From contig NZ_RXOF01000019.1 of NCBI RefSeq assembly GCF_003970915.1, positions 94,623-158,622 on the forward strand: DNA of 64,000 nt, given 5' to 3'. Origin of the DNA: Hymenobacter gummosus. Its GTDB lineage: Bacteria; Bacteroidota; Bacteroidia; Cytophagales; Hymenobacteraceae. The first letter of the stretch is position 1. The number at the start of each line of letters is the position of its first letter. Below the pieces are notes generated by a model. It did no database searches and had not been told where the DNA came from. It saw nothing but the letters and a program-made list of their open reading frames with translations. The translations under genes and the position numbers were made by a program. Below, piece after piece: positions 1 to 8,322 of the stretch.

Positions 1-2
1 TC

Positions 3-1049
3 CTGATGGCCAACCCCGCCCTCTGCCGCCTGCTCGGCCGCGCCGATACCGAGCTGGTGGGCCGCCGCGCCCAGGAGCTGGCCCCGCACCACGAGCTGCT
101 GGCCCGCCTGCTGCACCCCGTCGCCGCCAGCCACCCCGACGACGAGGCCGGCGAGCCTGAAGCTGGGGCGCCCGTTCCCGTACCGGCCAACGAGGAAGCC
201 GCGCCGCTTATCACCGTGCGCATCAGCGGCTACGATACCTACTACCGCCTTAGCGCCCACGAGCTGCGCACCTTCGACGAGAGCGGGCAGCACGTGCGCC
301 CGGCCGGGCAGCTGCTGGCCCTGCGCAACGTGTCGGAGTTCAAGAAGCTTGACCAGCTCAAGTCGAACTTCCTGGCTACCGTCTCCCACGAGCTGAAAAC
401 CCCGCTGGCCAGCATCGGCCTCAGCTTGAAGCTGCTGCAGCACGAGCGCACCGACGCCGAGGAGCGCGGCCGCCTGGCCCAGGGCATCGGCCAGGAAACC
501 CAGCGCCTGCAGCGCATGGTGGACGAGCTGCTCACCGTGGCCCGCCTCGACGCCGGCGCCGGCATTCAGCTCAGCCTGCGCCCCACCAGCCTCGCGGCCG
601 TGGTGCAGCACGCCACCGACACGGTGCGCCCCCAGCTCGACGACAAGCGTCTGCAGCTGCAAGTGGAGCTGCCCCTGGATCTGCCGCCGGTGCGCGCCGA
701 CGAGGAAAAGACCACCTGGGTGCTCATCAACCTGCTCAGCAACGCCATCCGCTACTCCCCGGGCGAGGCCCCGCTGCACATCCGCGCCCGGCTCACCCCC
801 GACGGCCGCGTGCAGCTCAGCGTGCAGGACTGCGGCCCCGGCATTGCCCCCGAGCACCACGAGCGAATCTTCCAGCGCTTCCACCAGAGCCCCGAGGGCG
901 AAGTGCGCCGCGGCAGCACCGGCCTGGGCCTGAGCATCAGCCGCGAGTTCATGGCCGCCCAGGGCGGCCGCCTCTGGGTCGAGAGCTTCCCCGGCTGCGG
1001 CAGCACCTTCCACCTTACCCTGCCGGTGGGAGGTGAGATGGTGAAATAG
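3..1049 (+). CDS. Sensor histidine kinase, C-terminal part (5' end outside window)
   Basis: This is the cytoplasmic catalytic half of a two-component sensor kinase; the reading frame is already open at the left edge, so the sensory N-terminus is missing. Counting from the ATG at position 6, residues 1-110 look like a degenerate PAS-type region. The HisKA H-box SHELKTP follows with phospho-acceptor His128. The N-box NLLSNAIRY lies near residue 245, the G1 box DCGPGIAP near 275 and the G2 box STGLGLSIS near 305. The order is that of a KinB/PhoR-like kinase acting on an OmpR-class partner not visible here. The last codons (GEMVK and the TAG stop) lie inside an octamer-periodic repeat, so the C-terminus may have been shaped by it. 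The family is certain; the signal sensed is unknown. Confidence 0.9.
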   Translation: MMANPALCRLLGRADTELVGRRAQELAPHHELLARLLHPVAASHPDDEAGEPEAGAPVPVPANEEAAPLITVRISGYDTYYRLSAHELRTFDESGQHVRPAGQLLALRNVSEFKKLDQLKSNFLATVSHELKTPLASIGLSLKLLQHERTDAEERGRLAQGIGQETQRLQRMVDELLTVARLDAGAGIQLSLRPTSLAAVVQHATDTVRPQLDDKRLQLQVELPLDLPPVRADEEKTTWVLINLLSNAIRYSPGEAPLHIRARLTPDGRVQLSVQDCGPGIAPEHHERIFQRFHQSPEGEVRRGSTGLGLSISREFMAAQGGRLWVESFPGCGSTFHLTLPVGGEMVK

Positions 1050-1188
1050 TGAGATGGTGAGTTTATGTTCGTGGGGCAGATGCCGCACATTTCGCGCCGC
1101 CAGAACGGCACTCACCATTTCACCATCTCACTATTTCACCATCTCACTATTTCACCATCTCACTATTTCACCATCTCACTATTTCACC
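1032..1188. repeat. Octamer-periodic inverted repeat array A
   Basis: The left arm (1032-1061) alternates AGATGGTG and AAATAGTG. The right arm (1111-1188) is its reverse complement, about four and a half copies of the 16-bp unit TTTCACCATCTCACTA. The 49-bp spacer contains CCAGAACGGC. The array sits between convergent genes and supplies both stop codons: TAG at 1047-1049 and, on the minus strand, TGA at 1184-1186. Confidence 0.9.
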
Positions 1189-2029
1189 GACTCGTCAACG
1201 TCGCCCCGGCGCTGGCGGCCACGATGAGGGCTACGGCCAGCCACTGGCCGGCGGTTAGCTGCTCGTGCAGCAGCAGCCAGCCAGAGAGGGCCGCAGCTAC
1301 CGGTTCCAGGCTCATCAGCACGCTGAAGGTGCGGGTGGGCATGGTTTTGAGGGCCTGCATTTCCAGGGTGAAGGGCAGTACGCTGGAAAACACGGCCAAC
1401 AAGGCGCCCAGCAGGAGCAGCCCGGGCGTGAGGGCCGCCAGCTGCCCGCCGGCCAGGCCCAGCGGCACCACCGGCAGCGCGGCAAACAGCAGGCCCACGG
1501 CCACGGCCTGGCTGCCCGGCAACACGGCCGCCGTGCGCCGGCCCAGCACGATGTACACCGCCCAGCAAGCCCCGGCGCCCAGCGCGTAGGCCATGCCCAG
1601 CCAGTCGAGGCCGTGGCCCTGCCAGGGCGCAATGAGGGTAATGCCCGCGCCGGCCAGTACCACCCACACCGCGTCGAGCCACCGGCGGGAGCCGGCCAGG
1701 GCCACGGCCAGCGGCCCCACAAACTCCAGCGTCACGGCCAGACCCAGCGGAATGCGGGCCAGGGCGCAGTAGAACAGGAAGTTCATGGTGCCCAGCGCCA
1801 GGCCGTAGGGCACCACCGCCCGCCACTGCGGGCCCGTCAGCCGGCCCAGGCGCGGGCGCACTACTAGCAGCAGAATCAGCGCCGAAAAGCCGATGCGGAT
1901 GCTGGCCGTGCCGGCCGCGCCCAGCAGCGGAAACAGCCCCTTGGCAATGGCCGCGCCCCCCTGCACGCTGATGATGGCCAGCAGCACGGCCGGCAGGGGC
2001 GGAATGGTAAAGCGGAGACGGAGCGACAT
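1184..2029 (-). CDS. rhtA: RhtA-type EamA/DMT family exporter
   Basis: This is a 281-residue inner-membrane protein with about ten hydrophobic segments, two tandem EamA units of the drug/metabolite transporter superfamily. It resembles E. coli RhtA (threonine/homoserine exporter) in diagnostic stretches: SVQGGAAIAKGLFP near residue 20, VTLEFVGPLAVA near 100, GAGACWAVYI near 150 and PTRTFSVLMSLEP near 230. Length matches RhtA, about 295 aa. It probably exports small amino acids or related metabolites; the substrate is inferred from the family. It is the last of five same-strand genes running back to the response regulator. Its stop codon lies within the octamer array at 1111-1188. Confidence 0.85.
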   Translation of the reverse strand: MSLRLRFTIPPLPAVLLAIISVQGGAAIAKGLFPLLGAAGTASIRIGFSALILLLVVRPRLGRLTGPQWRAVVPYGLALGTMNFLFYCALARIPLGLAVTLEFVGPLAVALAGSRRWLDAVWVVLAGAGITLIAPWQGHGLDWLGMAYALGAGACWAVYIVLGRRTAAVLPGSQAVAVGLLFAALPVVPLGLAGGQLAALTPGLLLLGALLAVFSSVLPFTLEMQALKTMPTRTFSVLMSLEPVAAALSGWLLLHEQLTAGQWLAVALIVAASAGATLTSR

Positions 2030-2152
2030 GAACGGGCAAAGAAAATGCAGAGCGGCGGTGCGTTACTGCCGGCCACTGGTACGGGCGGCCCGCCGGAATC
2101 GTAGGTTAATGGAGGCCCCCGGCCGCTACGTTGCGGCGCCCGGCCGTGCCAC

Positions 2153-2479
2153 TCAGTGCGAGACGAACTTCAGCCCGATGACCGACGCCACGAGCAGGGC
2201 CAGGAAAAACACGCGGCCGGGTGTGGCCGGGTCATCGAAGACCACCATGCCCAGCACGGCCGTGCCCAGCGCCCCGATGCCCGTCCAAACGGCGTAAGCG
2301 GTGCCGATGGGCAGCTGCTGCAGGCTGCGGTTGAGCAGCAGAAAGCTCAGCGCGGCGCAGGCCGCGAAGCCGGCGTACCACCACCCGGCGGCCGCGCCCG
2401 GAGTAGCCTTGGCCTTGCCCAGGCAAAAGGCAAAGGCCACTTCCGTCAGGCCGGCCAGTACCAGAAACAACCACGCCAT
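2153..2479 (-). CDS. sugE: Small multidrug resistance (SMR) protein, SugE/Gdx-like
   Basis: This is a roughly 108-residue protein with four transmembrane helices of the SMR family, which work as dual-topology dimers in the inner membrane. The essential membrane-embedded glutamate is in AGLTEVAFA in helix 1, and the signature GTAYAVWTGIGA is in helix 3. The ending IGLKFVSH resembles SugE/Gdx, the guanidinium-exporting branch, more than EmrE; I infer that subtype from memory. I chose the ATG at 2479 because it places the glutamate at residue 13 as in SugE; an in-frame ATG at 2488 would add three residues. Upstream on the minus strand, 2511-2518 reads GACCTTTG, a near match to a Bacteroidota -7 box. 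Confidence 0.85.
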   Translation of the reverse strand: MAWLFLVLAGLTEVAFAFCLGKAKATPGAAAGWWYAGFAACAALSFLLLNRSLQQLPIGTAYAVWTGIGALGTAVLGMVVFDDPATPGRVFFLALLVASVIGLKFVSH

Positions 2480-2570
2480 AACAAGCATCAGTAGAAGGTG
2501 AATGTTGCGGCAAAGGTCCGGCGGGGCGGCTCCCGGTCTTTTTACAAATGCTAAAAAGCATCGCGCGGCC

Positions 2571-3167
2571 CTACTTCAGCGCGGCCCGCACGCGGCTCAG
2601 CGTCACCTGCGAAATGCCCAGGTAGGAGGCAATGTGCCCCAGCGCCACGCGCTGCAGCAGCTGCGGATTGTGGCGCAGCAGCTCCTCGTACCGCTCGGTG
2701 GCCGTCTTGAACTGCCGGGCAATGAGCTGCTGCTCGGTTTGCAGCCAGCACTGCTCCACCAGCACGCGGCCCCAGTTGGCCAGGTGCACATCGGTGGCGT
2801 ACAGGGCCTGCAGGGCCCGGGCACTCACCCGGTACAGCTGACTGTCTTCCAGCAGCTCGATGGTTTCGTAGCTGATGGCCCGCTCGATGTAGCTGCGGAT
2901 GGAGACGAGTACCGCCCCGTCGCCGCTAAACCAGAACGTCACTTCCCGGTCTGCGCGCCGGGCGTAGGCCCGGGCCAGGCCGTGCTGCAGAAAATACACG
3001 TCGTCGGCCAGCCGCTCGTCGGTAAACAGGGCCGTGCCCTTGGGCAGCGCCACGTGTTCGGCCAGCGGCGCCAGCCGGGCCAGCGACGCCGCGGGCAGGG
3101 GGCAGATGGCCTGGACCAGGGCGGCGAAAGGCGAAGTGCCAGGGGCGGAGGGGAGGCGAGGTTCCAC
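2571..3167 (-). CDS. Crp/Fnr family transcriptional regulator
   Basis: This is a 198-residue regulator with an N-terminal cyclic-nucleotide-binding-type beta roll (residues about 20-130, including FLQHGLARAYA and FWFSGDG) and a C-terminal helix-turn-helix (about 150-190, GHIASYLGISQVTLSRVR). The effector pocket lacks an obvious RxS cAMP cassette, so cAMP need not be the ligand. The start codon is GTG; on the minus strand TACCTTCG (3172-3179) lies only a few bases upstream, so transcripts may be nearly leaderless or the true start may be slightly downstream. It lies 22 bp after the kinase gene and before the SMR exporter, which suggests it could control the exporters. A paralogue lies at 35756-36334. 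Confidence 0.88.
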   Translation of the reverse strand: MEPRLPSAPGTSPFAALVQAICPLPAASLARLAPLAEHVALPKGTALFTDERLADDVYFLQHGLARAYARRADREVTFWFSGDGAVLVSIRSYIERAISYETIELLEDSQLYRVSARALQALYATDVHLANWGRVLVEQCWLQTEQQLIARQFKTATERYEELLRHNPQLLQRVALGHIASYLGISQVTLSRVRAALK

Positions 3168-3189
3168 CGGGCGAAGGTACGGCCGGCGG

Positions 3190-4509
3190 CTACTGCGGCG
3201 GCGGCAGCGTCAGGGTAAACGTGGTGCCGGCCTCATCGGAGGCGGGCTCGATGCCGATGCCGTGAAACTGCGTGACCGAGCGCACCACCGCCAGGCCTAG
3301 CCCGTAGCCCTCCACCCGGCCGTCGTCGAAGCGGCGGAACCGCTCGAACAGGTGCGGCAGCTGCTCGGCCGGGATGGGGCGGCCGGTGTTGTGGATGCGG
3401 AGCTGATAGCTGCCGTCGGGCTGCGCCGCGCCGCGCACGGTTATCGTGCCCTCCGGGTGGTTGTACTTGATGGCGTTGCTAATCAGGTTGAAAAACAGCG
3501 CAAACAGCAGCGTGCGGTTGGCCGGCGCCAGCGCGGGCGTGCCCTCCAGCTGCTGCGTCAGCGTGATGTGCCGGTCGACGAGGCGGTCCTCCAGCTCCTC
3601 CACCACCTCGCGCAGCAGCTCGCGCACGTCCACGCGGTCGGGACGGGCAAACTGGGCGTTTTCGATGCGCGAAATCAGCAGCAGGGTGCGCAGCGTGGCC
3701 GTCAGCCGCTGCAGGGTTTTCTGGGAGGTGACGAGCTGGGTTTCGGCTTCCTCGGGCAGGTTTTCGGCCTGCAGCATGTTCTCGAAGCGGTTTTGCAGGA
3801 TGCTGATGGGCGTCAGCAGCTCGTGCGAGACGTTGGCAATAAACTGCCGCTCCTGCTCAAACACCGACCGGATTTTGAGCAGCATCTGCTGAATCGACTC
3901 GTCGAGGTAGCGAAAATCCCAAGTGTTGGTGCTGAGCGGGGGCTGGGGCGGCGGCGTGGGGCCCTGCACCGCCCGCAGCCGGTGCACAATCAGGTCGAAG
4001 GGCCGCAGCAGGTGGTTGATGACGCCCAGCTCCAGCAGCAGGGTGGTCAGCACCGCAAAGGCCAGGGCGTAGGCCGCGAAGCTGCGCAAGAGCCCGTACA
4101 CGTCCTCCACCGACTCCATGCTCTTGCCGATTTCCAGGGTGTAGGGCTGCCCCTCGTGCACGAAGGAAGCCCGCAGCACCCGAAAATCCACCAGCTGCCC
4201 CTGCCGCAGGCGCGGCAGCGTGGCAATGGTATCGGCGCCTCCTGGGTGCAGGCGGCGGCCGCGGCGCAAATCGATGAATTCGTCCTGCAGCAAATCGTAG
4301 TGCAGGCGCTGGTCCTGGGTGGTCAGGAAGGAACCCACGCCCACCCGCTCGATGCGCTGACGTACCTGGTGCAGCTCGTTGCGCAGGCGGGCTTCGGTGT
4401 GGCGCAGGGCAAACAGCTTGATGGCCCAGGGCAGGGCCAGCAGCAGCACCCCGGCCATGAGGCACTTGGAGAGGGTGGTCAGCAGTACCAGCTGCTGCTG
4501 CAGCCTCAC
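3190..4509 (-). CDS. Two-component sensor histidine kinase
   Basis: This is a 439-residue inner-membrane kinase. A first transmembrane segment spans about residues 8-32 and a second about 140-165, bounding a small periplasmic sensor domain. A HAMP-like linker is followed by the H-box SHELLTPISI (His near 234), the N-box FNLISNAIKYN and the G-box GYGLGLAVVRS. It starts with GTG, and that GTG overlaps the TGA stop of the response-regulator gene (sequence GTGA), so the two are translationally coupled and almost certainly partners. The ligand is unknown. Confidence 0.92.
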   Translation of the reverse strand: MRLQQQLVLLTTLSKCLMAGVLLLALPWAIKLFALRHTEARLRNELHQVRQRIERVGVGSFLTTQDQRLHYDLLQDEFIDLRRGRRLHPGGADTIATLPRLRQGQLVDFRVLRASFVHEGQPYTLEIGKSMESVEDVYGLLRSFAAYALAFAVLTTLLLELGVINHLLRPFDLIVHRLRAVQGPTPPPQPPLSTNTWDFRYLDESIQQMLLKIRSVFEQERQFIANVSHELLTPISILQNRFENMLQAENLPEEAETQLVTSQKTLQRLTATLRTLLLISRIENAQFARPDRVDVRELLREVVEELEDRLVDRHITLTQQLEGTPALAPANRTLLFALFFNLISNAIKYNHPEGTITVRGAAQPDGSYQLRIHNTGRPIPAEQLPHLFERFRRFDDGRVEGYGLGLAVVRSVTQFHGIGIEPASDEAGTTFTLTLPPPQ

Positions 4510-5204
4510 GCCTCCTGGGCCGTTTTGATGCGGTAGCCCACCCCGCGCACCGTCTCAATCCAGTCGCCGGAATCGTAGGGCGCCAGCTTCTTACGGATGT
4601 TCTTCACGTGCACGTCGATGAAGTTCGAGTCCCTATCGTCGCTGTCGCTGATCATGCTGCCCCAGATATGCTCGCTGAGCTGCAGGCGCGTAAGTACCTT
4701 GTGGCGGTGCAGCAGCAGGTAGTGCAAGAGGTCAAACTCCTTTTTGGTGAGCGTCACCTCTTGCTCGCCGTGGTAGCGCAGCGTCCGGTCGCTCACGTTC
4801 AGCACGAAGGGGCCGAAGCCAAGCGTGTCCTGGGTCACGCCGTGCTTGCGCCGCACGATGGCCTGCATCCGCGACACCAGTTCCAGCAGCGAGTACGGCT
4901 TGGCCAGGTAGTCGTCGGCCCCGAGGTCCAGGCCCTTGATGCGGTCATCCACGGTGCCGCGGGCCGAAAGAATGATGATGCTGGCCTGCTGGTTGCGTTC
5001 CTTGCGCGCTTCGGCCAGCAGCTGCAGCCCGTCCTGGTCGGGCAGGCCAAGGTCGAGCAGCACGAAATCGTATTCGTTCACGAAGAGCTTTTCGGAGGCC
5101 TCGCGGCCGGTACGGGCGAAGTCGCAGTGAAACCGCTCGTTGTGCAGGTACAGGCCCAGCTCTCGGGCCAGGGCCTTGTCGTCTTCGATAATCAGGACGT
5201 TCAT
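4506..5204 (-). CDS. OmpR/PhoB-family response regulator
   Basis: This is a 232-residue transcription factor. The receiver domain (residues 1-115) has the acidic pocket IIEDD, phospho-acceptor Asp51 in VLLDLGLP, the switch serine in IIILSARG and the conserved lysine in LAKPYS. The C-terminal winged helix (about 125-230) contains LTKKEFDLLHYLL and ends with VRGVGYRIK. I placed the start at the ATG at 5204 because MNVLIIEDD is the normal receiver beginning; a 16-residue upstream extension in the same frame has no family counterpart. It is the first gene of the minus-strand set RR-HK-Crp-SMR-RhtA and is coupled by a 4-base overlap to the kinase. Confidence 0.93.
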   Translation of the reverse strand: MNVLIIEDDKALARELGLYLHNERFHCDFARTGREASEKLFVNEYDFVLLDLGLPDQDGLQLLAEARKERNQQASIIILSARGTVDDRIKGLDLGADDYLAKPYSLLELVSRMQAIVRRKHGVTQDTLGFGPFVLNVSDRTLRYHGEQEVTLTKKEFDLLHYLLLHRHKVLTRLQLSEHIWGSMISDSDDRDSNFIDVHVKNIRKKLAPYDSGDWIETVRGVGYRIKTAQEA

Positions 5205-5835
5205 GTGGGAGCAGCAGAACAGGTAGAAGGAACAATGGGCAATTACGGGCATTCGCGCCGCAATGGCCGCTCCAGGCCGGCAGGGGCTGTTATTTCACTG
5301 CCCGAAAACCGCTGAGGCCGGACAAAAAACTGAACCCGCCGCCAAAGGCTGCCGGGCGGCCCGGGGGCCGATAAGCAGTCGGGGCCGGACCTCGACTGCA
5401 CTCATCGGCGGTGACAAACTTCCTGGCAGGGCCGTGAAGGGATTATGAACGCCCGCCTGCTGGCTCAGGGGCAAAAACCGGCTTGCTTTGGCGTACTCAA
5501 ACCCAACGCGCGGGGCCGTGCCGCCCGCCGGGGCCCTCATCGGCACAGCCGACGAACACCCGATAGCAAAGCCGCCCAACCCCGCGCCGGGGAGCCAAGC
5601 AGACGGCCGCGTGATGACCAACCTCGCAACGTCCGGTCTGGTTGGGGCCAGCTAGGCCGTATCCCCGGTCCGCAACATGGTCCCGGCAGCATGAAGTGCA
5701 GGTGAAGTGAGGCCAGCCCTCTGAACTGGCCAGATGTTGGAATCCACCGCTCGAATGCCGGGCCTGACATGCCCCGCAAAGCCCCGCTGCGCCGCCACGG
5801 AGCCAGCTATGTGCAAGGATAAATGCCCCGCTGTG
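5205..5835. other. Intergenic region without a recognised gene
   Basis: About 630 bases between the response regulator and the tRNA promoter. Short open frames exist on both strands, but none has a recognisable domain, and they read through one another in the way high-GC noncoding DNA does. I see no repeat or operator I can defend, apart from the promoter boxes at its right edge. Confidence 0.5.
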
Positions 5836-5866
5836 TTGCGCAAGTGCCGTCGAAACGCTAGGTTTG
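5836..5866 (+). promoter_or_regulatory. Sigma-ABfr promoter of tRNA-Thr
   Basis: TTG at 5836-5838 and TAGGTTTG at 5859-5866 are separated by 20 bases. This matches the Bacteroidota housekeeping promoter (TTTG, 17-23 bp, TAnnTTTG). The -7 box ends 12 bases before the mature tRNA start. Confidence 0.75.
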
Positions 5867-5878
5867 CGCCAGCATTAC

Positions 5879-5951
<73 letters not shown>

Positions 5952-5961
5952 CAGATGTCAC

Positions 5962-6001
5962 AAACGCCACTGTAAATCAAGTATTTACAGTGGCGTTTTT
6001 T
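5962..6001 (+). terminator. Intrinsic terminator after tRNA-Thr
   Basis: A perfect 16-bp stem (5962-5977 with 5983-5998) with loop CAAGT runs directly into a T tract ending at 6001. This is one of the strongest intrinsic terminators in the window. Confidence 0.92.
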
Positions 6002-6035
6002 CGTCTGTGCCCGCGTGGGGCAATTCATAACTGCA

Positions 6036-6086
6036 TTAGCACGTCAGCGCGTGCAGAAACTTGTGGTAGTAGCCGCCCTTTGTGGG
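6036..6086 (-). pseudogene. C-terminal remnant related to the small protein at 9801-9998
   Basis: Read on the minus strand, this stretch encodes GGYYHKFLHALTC followed by TAA. The intact small gene at 9801-9998 ends AGYYAAFLHALTC followed by a stop. The shared ending, with no credible coding sequence upstream, suggests a decayed copy. The function of the family is unknown. Confidence 0.5.
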
Positions 6087-6125
6087 CGAGAGAAGGGTGA
6101 CTGGGTGGTTACGTCCTCTTGGATA

Positions 6126-6160
6126 GGAAGCCTCGGTGTGGGACCGGGGCTTTCTTGTTG
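6126..6160. terminator. Terminator-like hairpin
   Basis: AAGCCTCGG (6128-6136) pairs with CCGGGGCTT (6144-6152) with one mismatch, followed by TCTTGTT. It lies 20 bases before a second hairpin, so two terminator-like stems stand between the tRNA and the Roadblock genes. Confidence 0.55.
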
Positions 6161-6180
6161 TCAGGCCACAGAAAACGACG

Positions 6181-6213
6181 AAAGCCCGGGCGTTAAGCCG
6201 GGCTTTCTTGTTC
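6181..6213. terminator. Bidirectional terminator downstream of the Roadblock module
   Basis: AAAGCCCGG (6181-6189) pairs perfectly with CCGGGCTTT (6198-6206), with a T-rich tail on the plus side and TCGTCGTTTTC on the minus side. It lies about 50 bases past the stop of the last Roadblock gene, so it probably ends that minus-strand transcript. Confidence 0.75.
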
Positions 6214-6259
6214 TGACCAGCACACTGGTTACTCTAGCAAGTACGGGGCAAAAGAGCAC

Positions 6260-6640
6260 CTATTTCAGCAGCTCCGCCTGTTGACGCAGTACATCGCGGG
6301 CAATGGCCAGGTTGGTGTCGCGGGCGTTGACAGCCAGGTAAATGAACTTTTTGCCGCCTTCCAGCAGGTTGATCAGGTGCAATTGGTTGGTCAGGGAGAT
6401 GAGGATGTCGTCAATCTGCTCGCCCTGCAACTTGAGCGCGGCCATGGCTTTCTGTTTTTGCTTGACCACTTCGGTGTTGTAGGCCGCAGCCGTGTCCGGA
6501 TCGAACGCGGGCGAATTGGAGTGCGAAGCTAGCGTCATGCCGGACTGCGTGTCGACGATGGCCACGGCCAACAGTTGGGGCAGATCAGCAAGAATGTTTT
6601 GCACGGCTTTGCCGGCAGCGTTAGAGGCAGAGTATGCCAT
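6260..6640 (-). CDS. Roadblock/LC7-like small protein (copy B)
   Basis: This 126-residue cytoplasmic protein has the alpha-beta pattern of a Roadblock/LC7 (longin-like) domain: a strand AVAIVDTQSGMTLAS near residues 26-40, a central helix TEVVKQKQKAMAAL near 56-70, strands DDILISLTNQLHLINLL and FIYLAVNARDTNLAIAR, and a final helix. Roadblock proteins such as MglB commonly dimerise and regulate small Ras-like GTPases; no GTPase gene is visible in the window. It is clearly paralogous to the gene at 6739-7164 (shared LASGx, ISLxxQxHLL and DTNLAxAR). The fold is assigned by eye from the pattern; the function is unknown. Confidence 0.75.
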   Translation of the reverse strand: MAYSASNAAGKAVQNILADLPQLLAVAIVDTQSGMTLASHSNSPAFDPDTAAAYNTEVVKQKQKAMAALKLQGEQIDDILISLTNQLHLINLLEGGKKFIYLAVNARDTNLAIARDVLRQQAELLK

Positions 6641-6738
6641 AGGAGAAAAGTAACATGTGGGAAACGGGGTGCAATAGGCAAGGCGTGGCTTCGGGACTAG
6701 TCTGGAAGCCGAGGTGCGCTGTGGAGATGGGGCGTTGG

Positions 6739-7164
6739 CTAAACCAGGGATTCCTGGCGCAGCACCGCGCGGGCCAGGGCCAGGTTCGTGTCATCAGTGC
6801 TGACCGCCACGTACAGAAAGCGGCTCCCGTCGGCAGACACGCGCAGCAGGTGCACTTGTTCGCGCAGCGACACCAGGATGTCTTCGATCCGCTCCCCGGG
6901 CAAGCCCAACGCGCACAACGCCCGCTGCTGCTGACGGATGACTTCGGCGTTGCAGGCGGCGGCCCGCTCGGGCTGCAATCCGGTACGGCCAAAGCTGGCC
7001 AGCGGGCGGCCACTGGCTAAATCAACCACGGCGGCGGCGAGCAACTCGGGTATCTCGGCCCGGACCCGGGCCAGCGAGGCGGCCGCGGCTTGCCCCCGGG
7101 CGTCGTTGACTGCAGGGGCCTTGAGCAATGAAAAAGGCCTGGTGAGAAGCAAGGGAATGGCCAT
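6739..7164 (-). CDS. Roadblock/LC7-like small protein (copy A)
   Basis: This 141-residue paralogue of the preceding entry has the same core: AAVVDLASGRPLAS, AEVIRQQQRALCAL, EDILVSLREQVHLL, FLYVAVSTDDTNLALAR. It carries a longer, Ala/Arg-rich N-terminus of about 35 residues. The intergenic sequence immediately upstream carries a palindrome (7231-7248) nearly identical to the one abutting the HxlR regulator, so this gene probably has its own regulated promoter within the cluster. Two paralogous Roadblock proteins side by side could form a heterodimer; that is inference. Confidence 0.75.
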   Translation of the reverse strand: MAIPLLLTRPFSLLKAPAVNDARGQAAAASLARVRAEIPELLAAAVVDLASGRPLASFGRTGLQPERAAACNAEVIRQQQRALCALGLPGERIEDILVSLREQVHLLRVSADGSRFLYVAVSTDDTNLALARAVLRQESLV

Positions 7165-7230
7165 TGAGAAGGAACACGTGAGGTCGTGGGTACTTTAACC
7201 CGACTGGTTCCAGAGCAGTTATTAAAAACA

Positions 7231-7248
7231 ACCTACCTCGAGGTAAGT
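7231..7248. promoter_or_regulatory. Palindromic operator, probable HxlR site 2
   Basis: ACCTACCTCGAGGTAAGT contains the perfect 12-bp palindrome TACCTCGAGGTA (7234-7245), with outer AC/GT pairs also symmetrical. It differs from the site at 8323-8340 at a single base, and lies about 70 bases upstream of the Roadblock gene ending its minus-strand start at 7164. Confidence 0.75.
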
Positions 7249-7254
7249 GCTTCG

Positions 7255-7656
7255 CTACGCCTGGTACAACCACTGGCGCGCGTCTTCCTCCTGCTGGAAG
7301 TACGCGAAGTGCAACGGACCCGTCGAGCCGGTACTAACAGCCCGTGCCGCTAACCAGCTCCCGGCGTCTGGACTTTCCAAGATGGCGCAGTGGCTGTGGA
7401 TGCATTGGGCCAGGGCCGCGGGTATCCATTGCTCGACGATCCAACCCTGCTCGTGTTCGGGCAGGGGACGCCGCCGCTGGTCAGTGAGCAAGCGGCAGGT
7501 ATCGTAATGCTTGAGCGCCTGCAACGTGTGTGCGTACAGCGACTGCATCAGATCGGGTTCAATCGCCGCATCGGTCCAGGTCAGGCACACGAAGCCGAGT
7601 AAGTCGTAAGAAATGCTTCCCAGAGGATTGCTGTAGTAGTGGTGAAAGGCAGGCAT
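7255..7656 (-). CDS. STAS/SEC14-like small protein (copy A)
   Basis: This protein has about 133 residues from the ATG at 7656. The longer frame upstream is Pro/Arg-rich and looks noncoding, so I prefer this start. The pattern is strand-helix-strand with LGFVCLTWTD near residue 19, a helix around LMQSLYAHTLQAL, then CRLLTDQRRR and WIVEQWIPAALA, and the ending EEDARQWLYQ. This resembles the SpoIIAA/STAS-like families common in Cytophagales, which I assign only by pattern. It is paralogous to the gene at 7758-8162, 101 bp upstream on the same strand, so the two are likely co-transcribed. The role is unknown. Confidence 0.7.
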   Translation of the reverse strand: MPAFHHYYSNPLGSISYDLLGFVCLTWTDAAIEPDLMQSLYAHTLQALKHYDTCRLLTDQRRRPLPEHEQGWIVEQWIPAALAQCIHSHCAILESPDAGSWLAARAVSTGSTGPLHFAYFQQEEDARQWLYQA

Positions 7657-7757
7657 ACACGCGCGGCGGCACGCGCCGCCGAAAGAGGAATGCGCCGGGC
7701 GGGCCGGCGGGTTAGCGTGGGGTACCCACAACAGCGGGGGCCAACGGTGGGAAGGAG

Positions 7758-8162
7758 CTAAGGCCGTTGCTCGGCCCATTGCCTAGCATCCTCCACGGTT
7801 GTGAACAGTTCCATGCGCAGGGTGGGCGTGCCGAGCAGCGAAGTGGCCAAGGCGGACTGAATGGTGTCGCGCAGGATGCTGAGCGGCGGCAATACTACGC
7901 CCATGGACTGCACGCCTAGCAAAGCCAGGTGGGGCAGCCACTCCTGGTACAACCAGAGCAGGTCGGCCGGCGTCGGCACGCCGAATACAGCTAGGTCGCT
8001 GATCCATGTACGTACCTGCAACGGACTGGCTAAGCGCAAGGCCACTTGCAGCAGGTGGCGCAGCTGGTCACTGTTGGGGGATGTGTGCCAACGTACCTCA
8101 AGCGTGGCAATGTCCGGATGGTAGTTGATTTCGCCAAAGGGCAGGTGCAGCAACCGGTCCAT
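7758..8162 (-). CDS. STAS/SEC14-like small protein (copy B)
   Basis: This protein has 134 residues from the ATG at 8162 (MDRLLHLPFGE); the longer upstream frame has no protein-like character. It shares with the previous gene the W-containing second strand (ATLEVRWHTS), RTWISDLAVFG, the motif LYQEWLPHLAL and the ending EDARQWAEQ. It diverges from the HxlR regulator gene across about 180 bases that contain the operator at 8323-8340, so it is the likely first gene of the minus-strand unit STAS-B, STAS-A, Roadblock-A, Roadblock-B. The biochemical role is unknown. Confidence 0.7.
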   Translation of the reverse strand: MDRLLHLPFGEINYHPDIATLEVRWHTSPNSDQLRHLLQVALRLASPLQVRTWISDLAVFGVPTPADLLWLYQEWLPHLALLGVQSMGVVLPPLSILRDTIQSALATSLLGTPTLRMELFTTVEDARQWAEQRP

Positions 8163-8322
8163 GGAGGGGAGGCGGCAGGAATCGGGTGGGGAGAAGCGCA
8201 TGTAGGGCAAGGGGAGGCCCGGCGAGATGGTGAAAAGGGCATTTTCAGGCGCTGCCTGTGTACAGGCACATCCACTCAGCACCGAACCTACGTAGTTTTG
8301 CCTCGCCTTGGCTCCCGAATTC

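Noticed and set aside
5295-5621. 108-codon minus-strand frame before the tRNA
   Set aside because: No domain, no start signal, overlapping frames on the other strand equally open.
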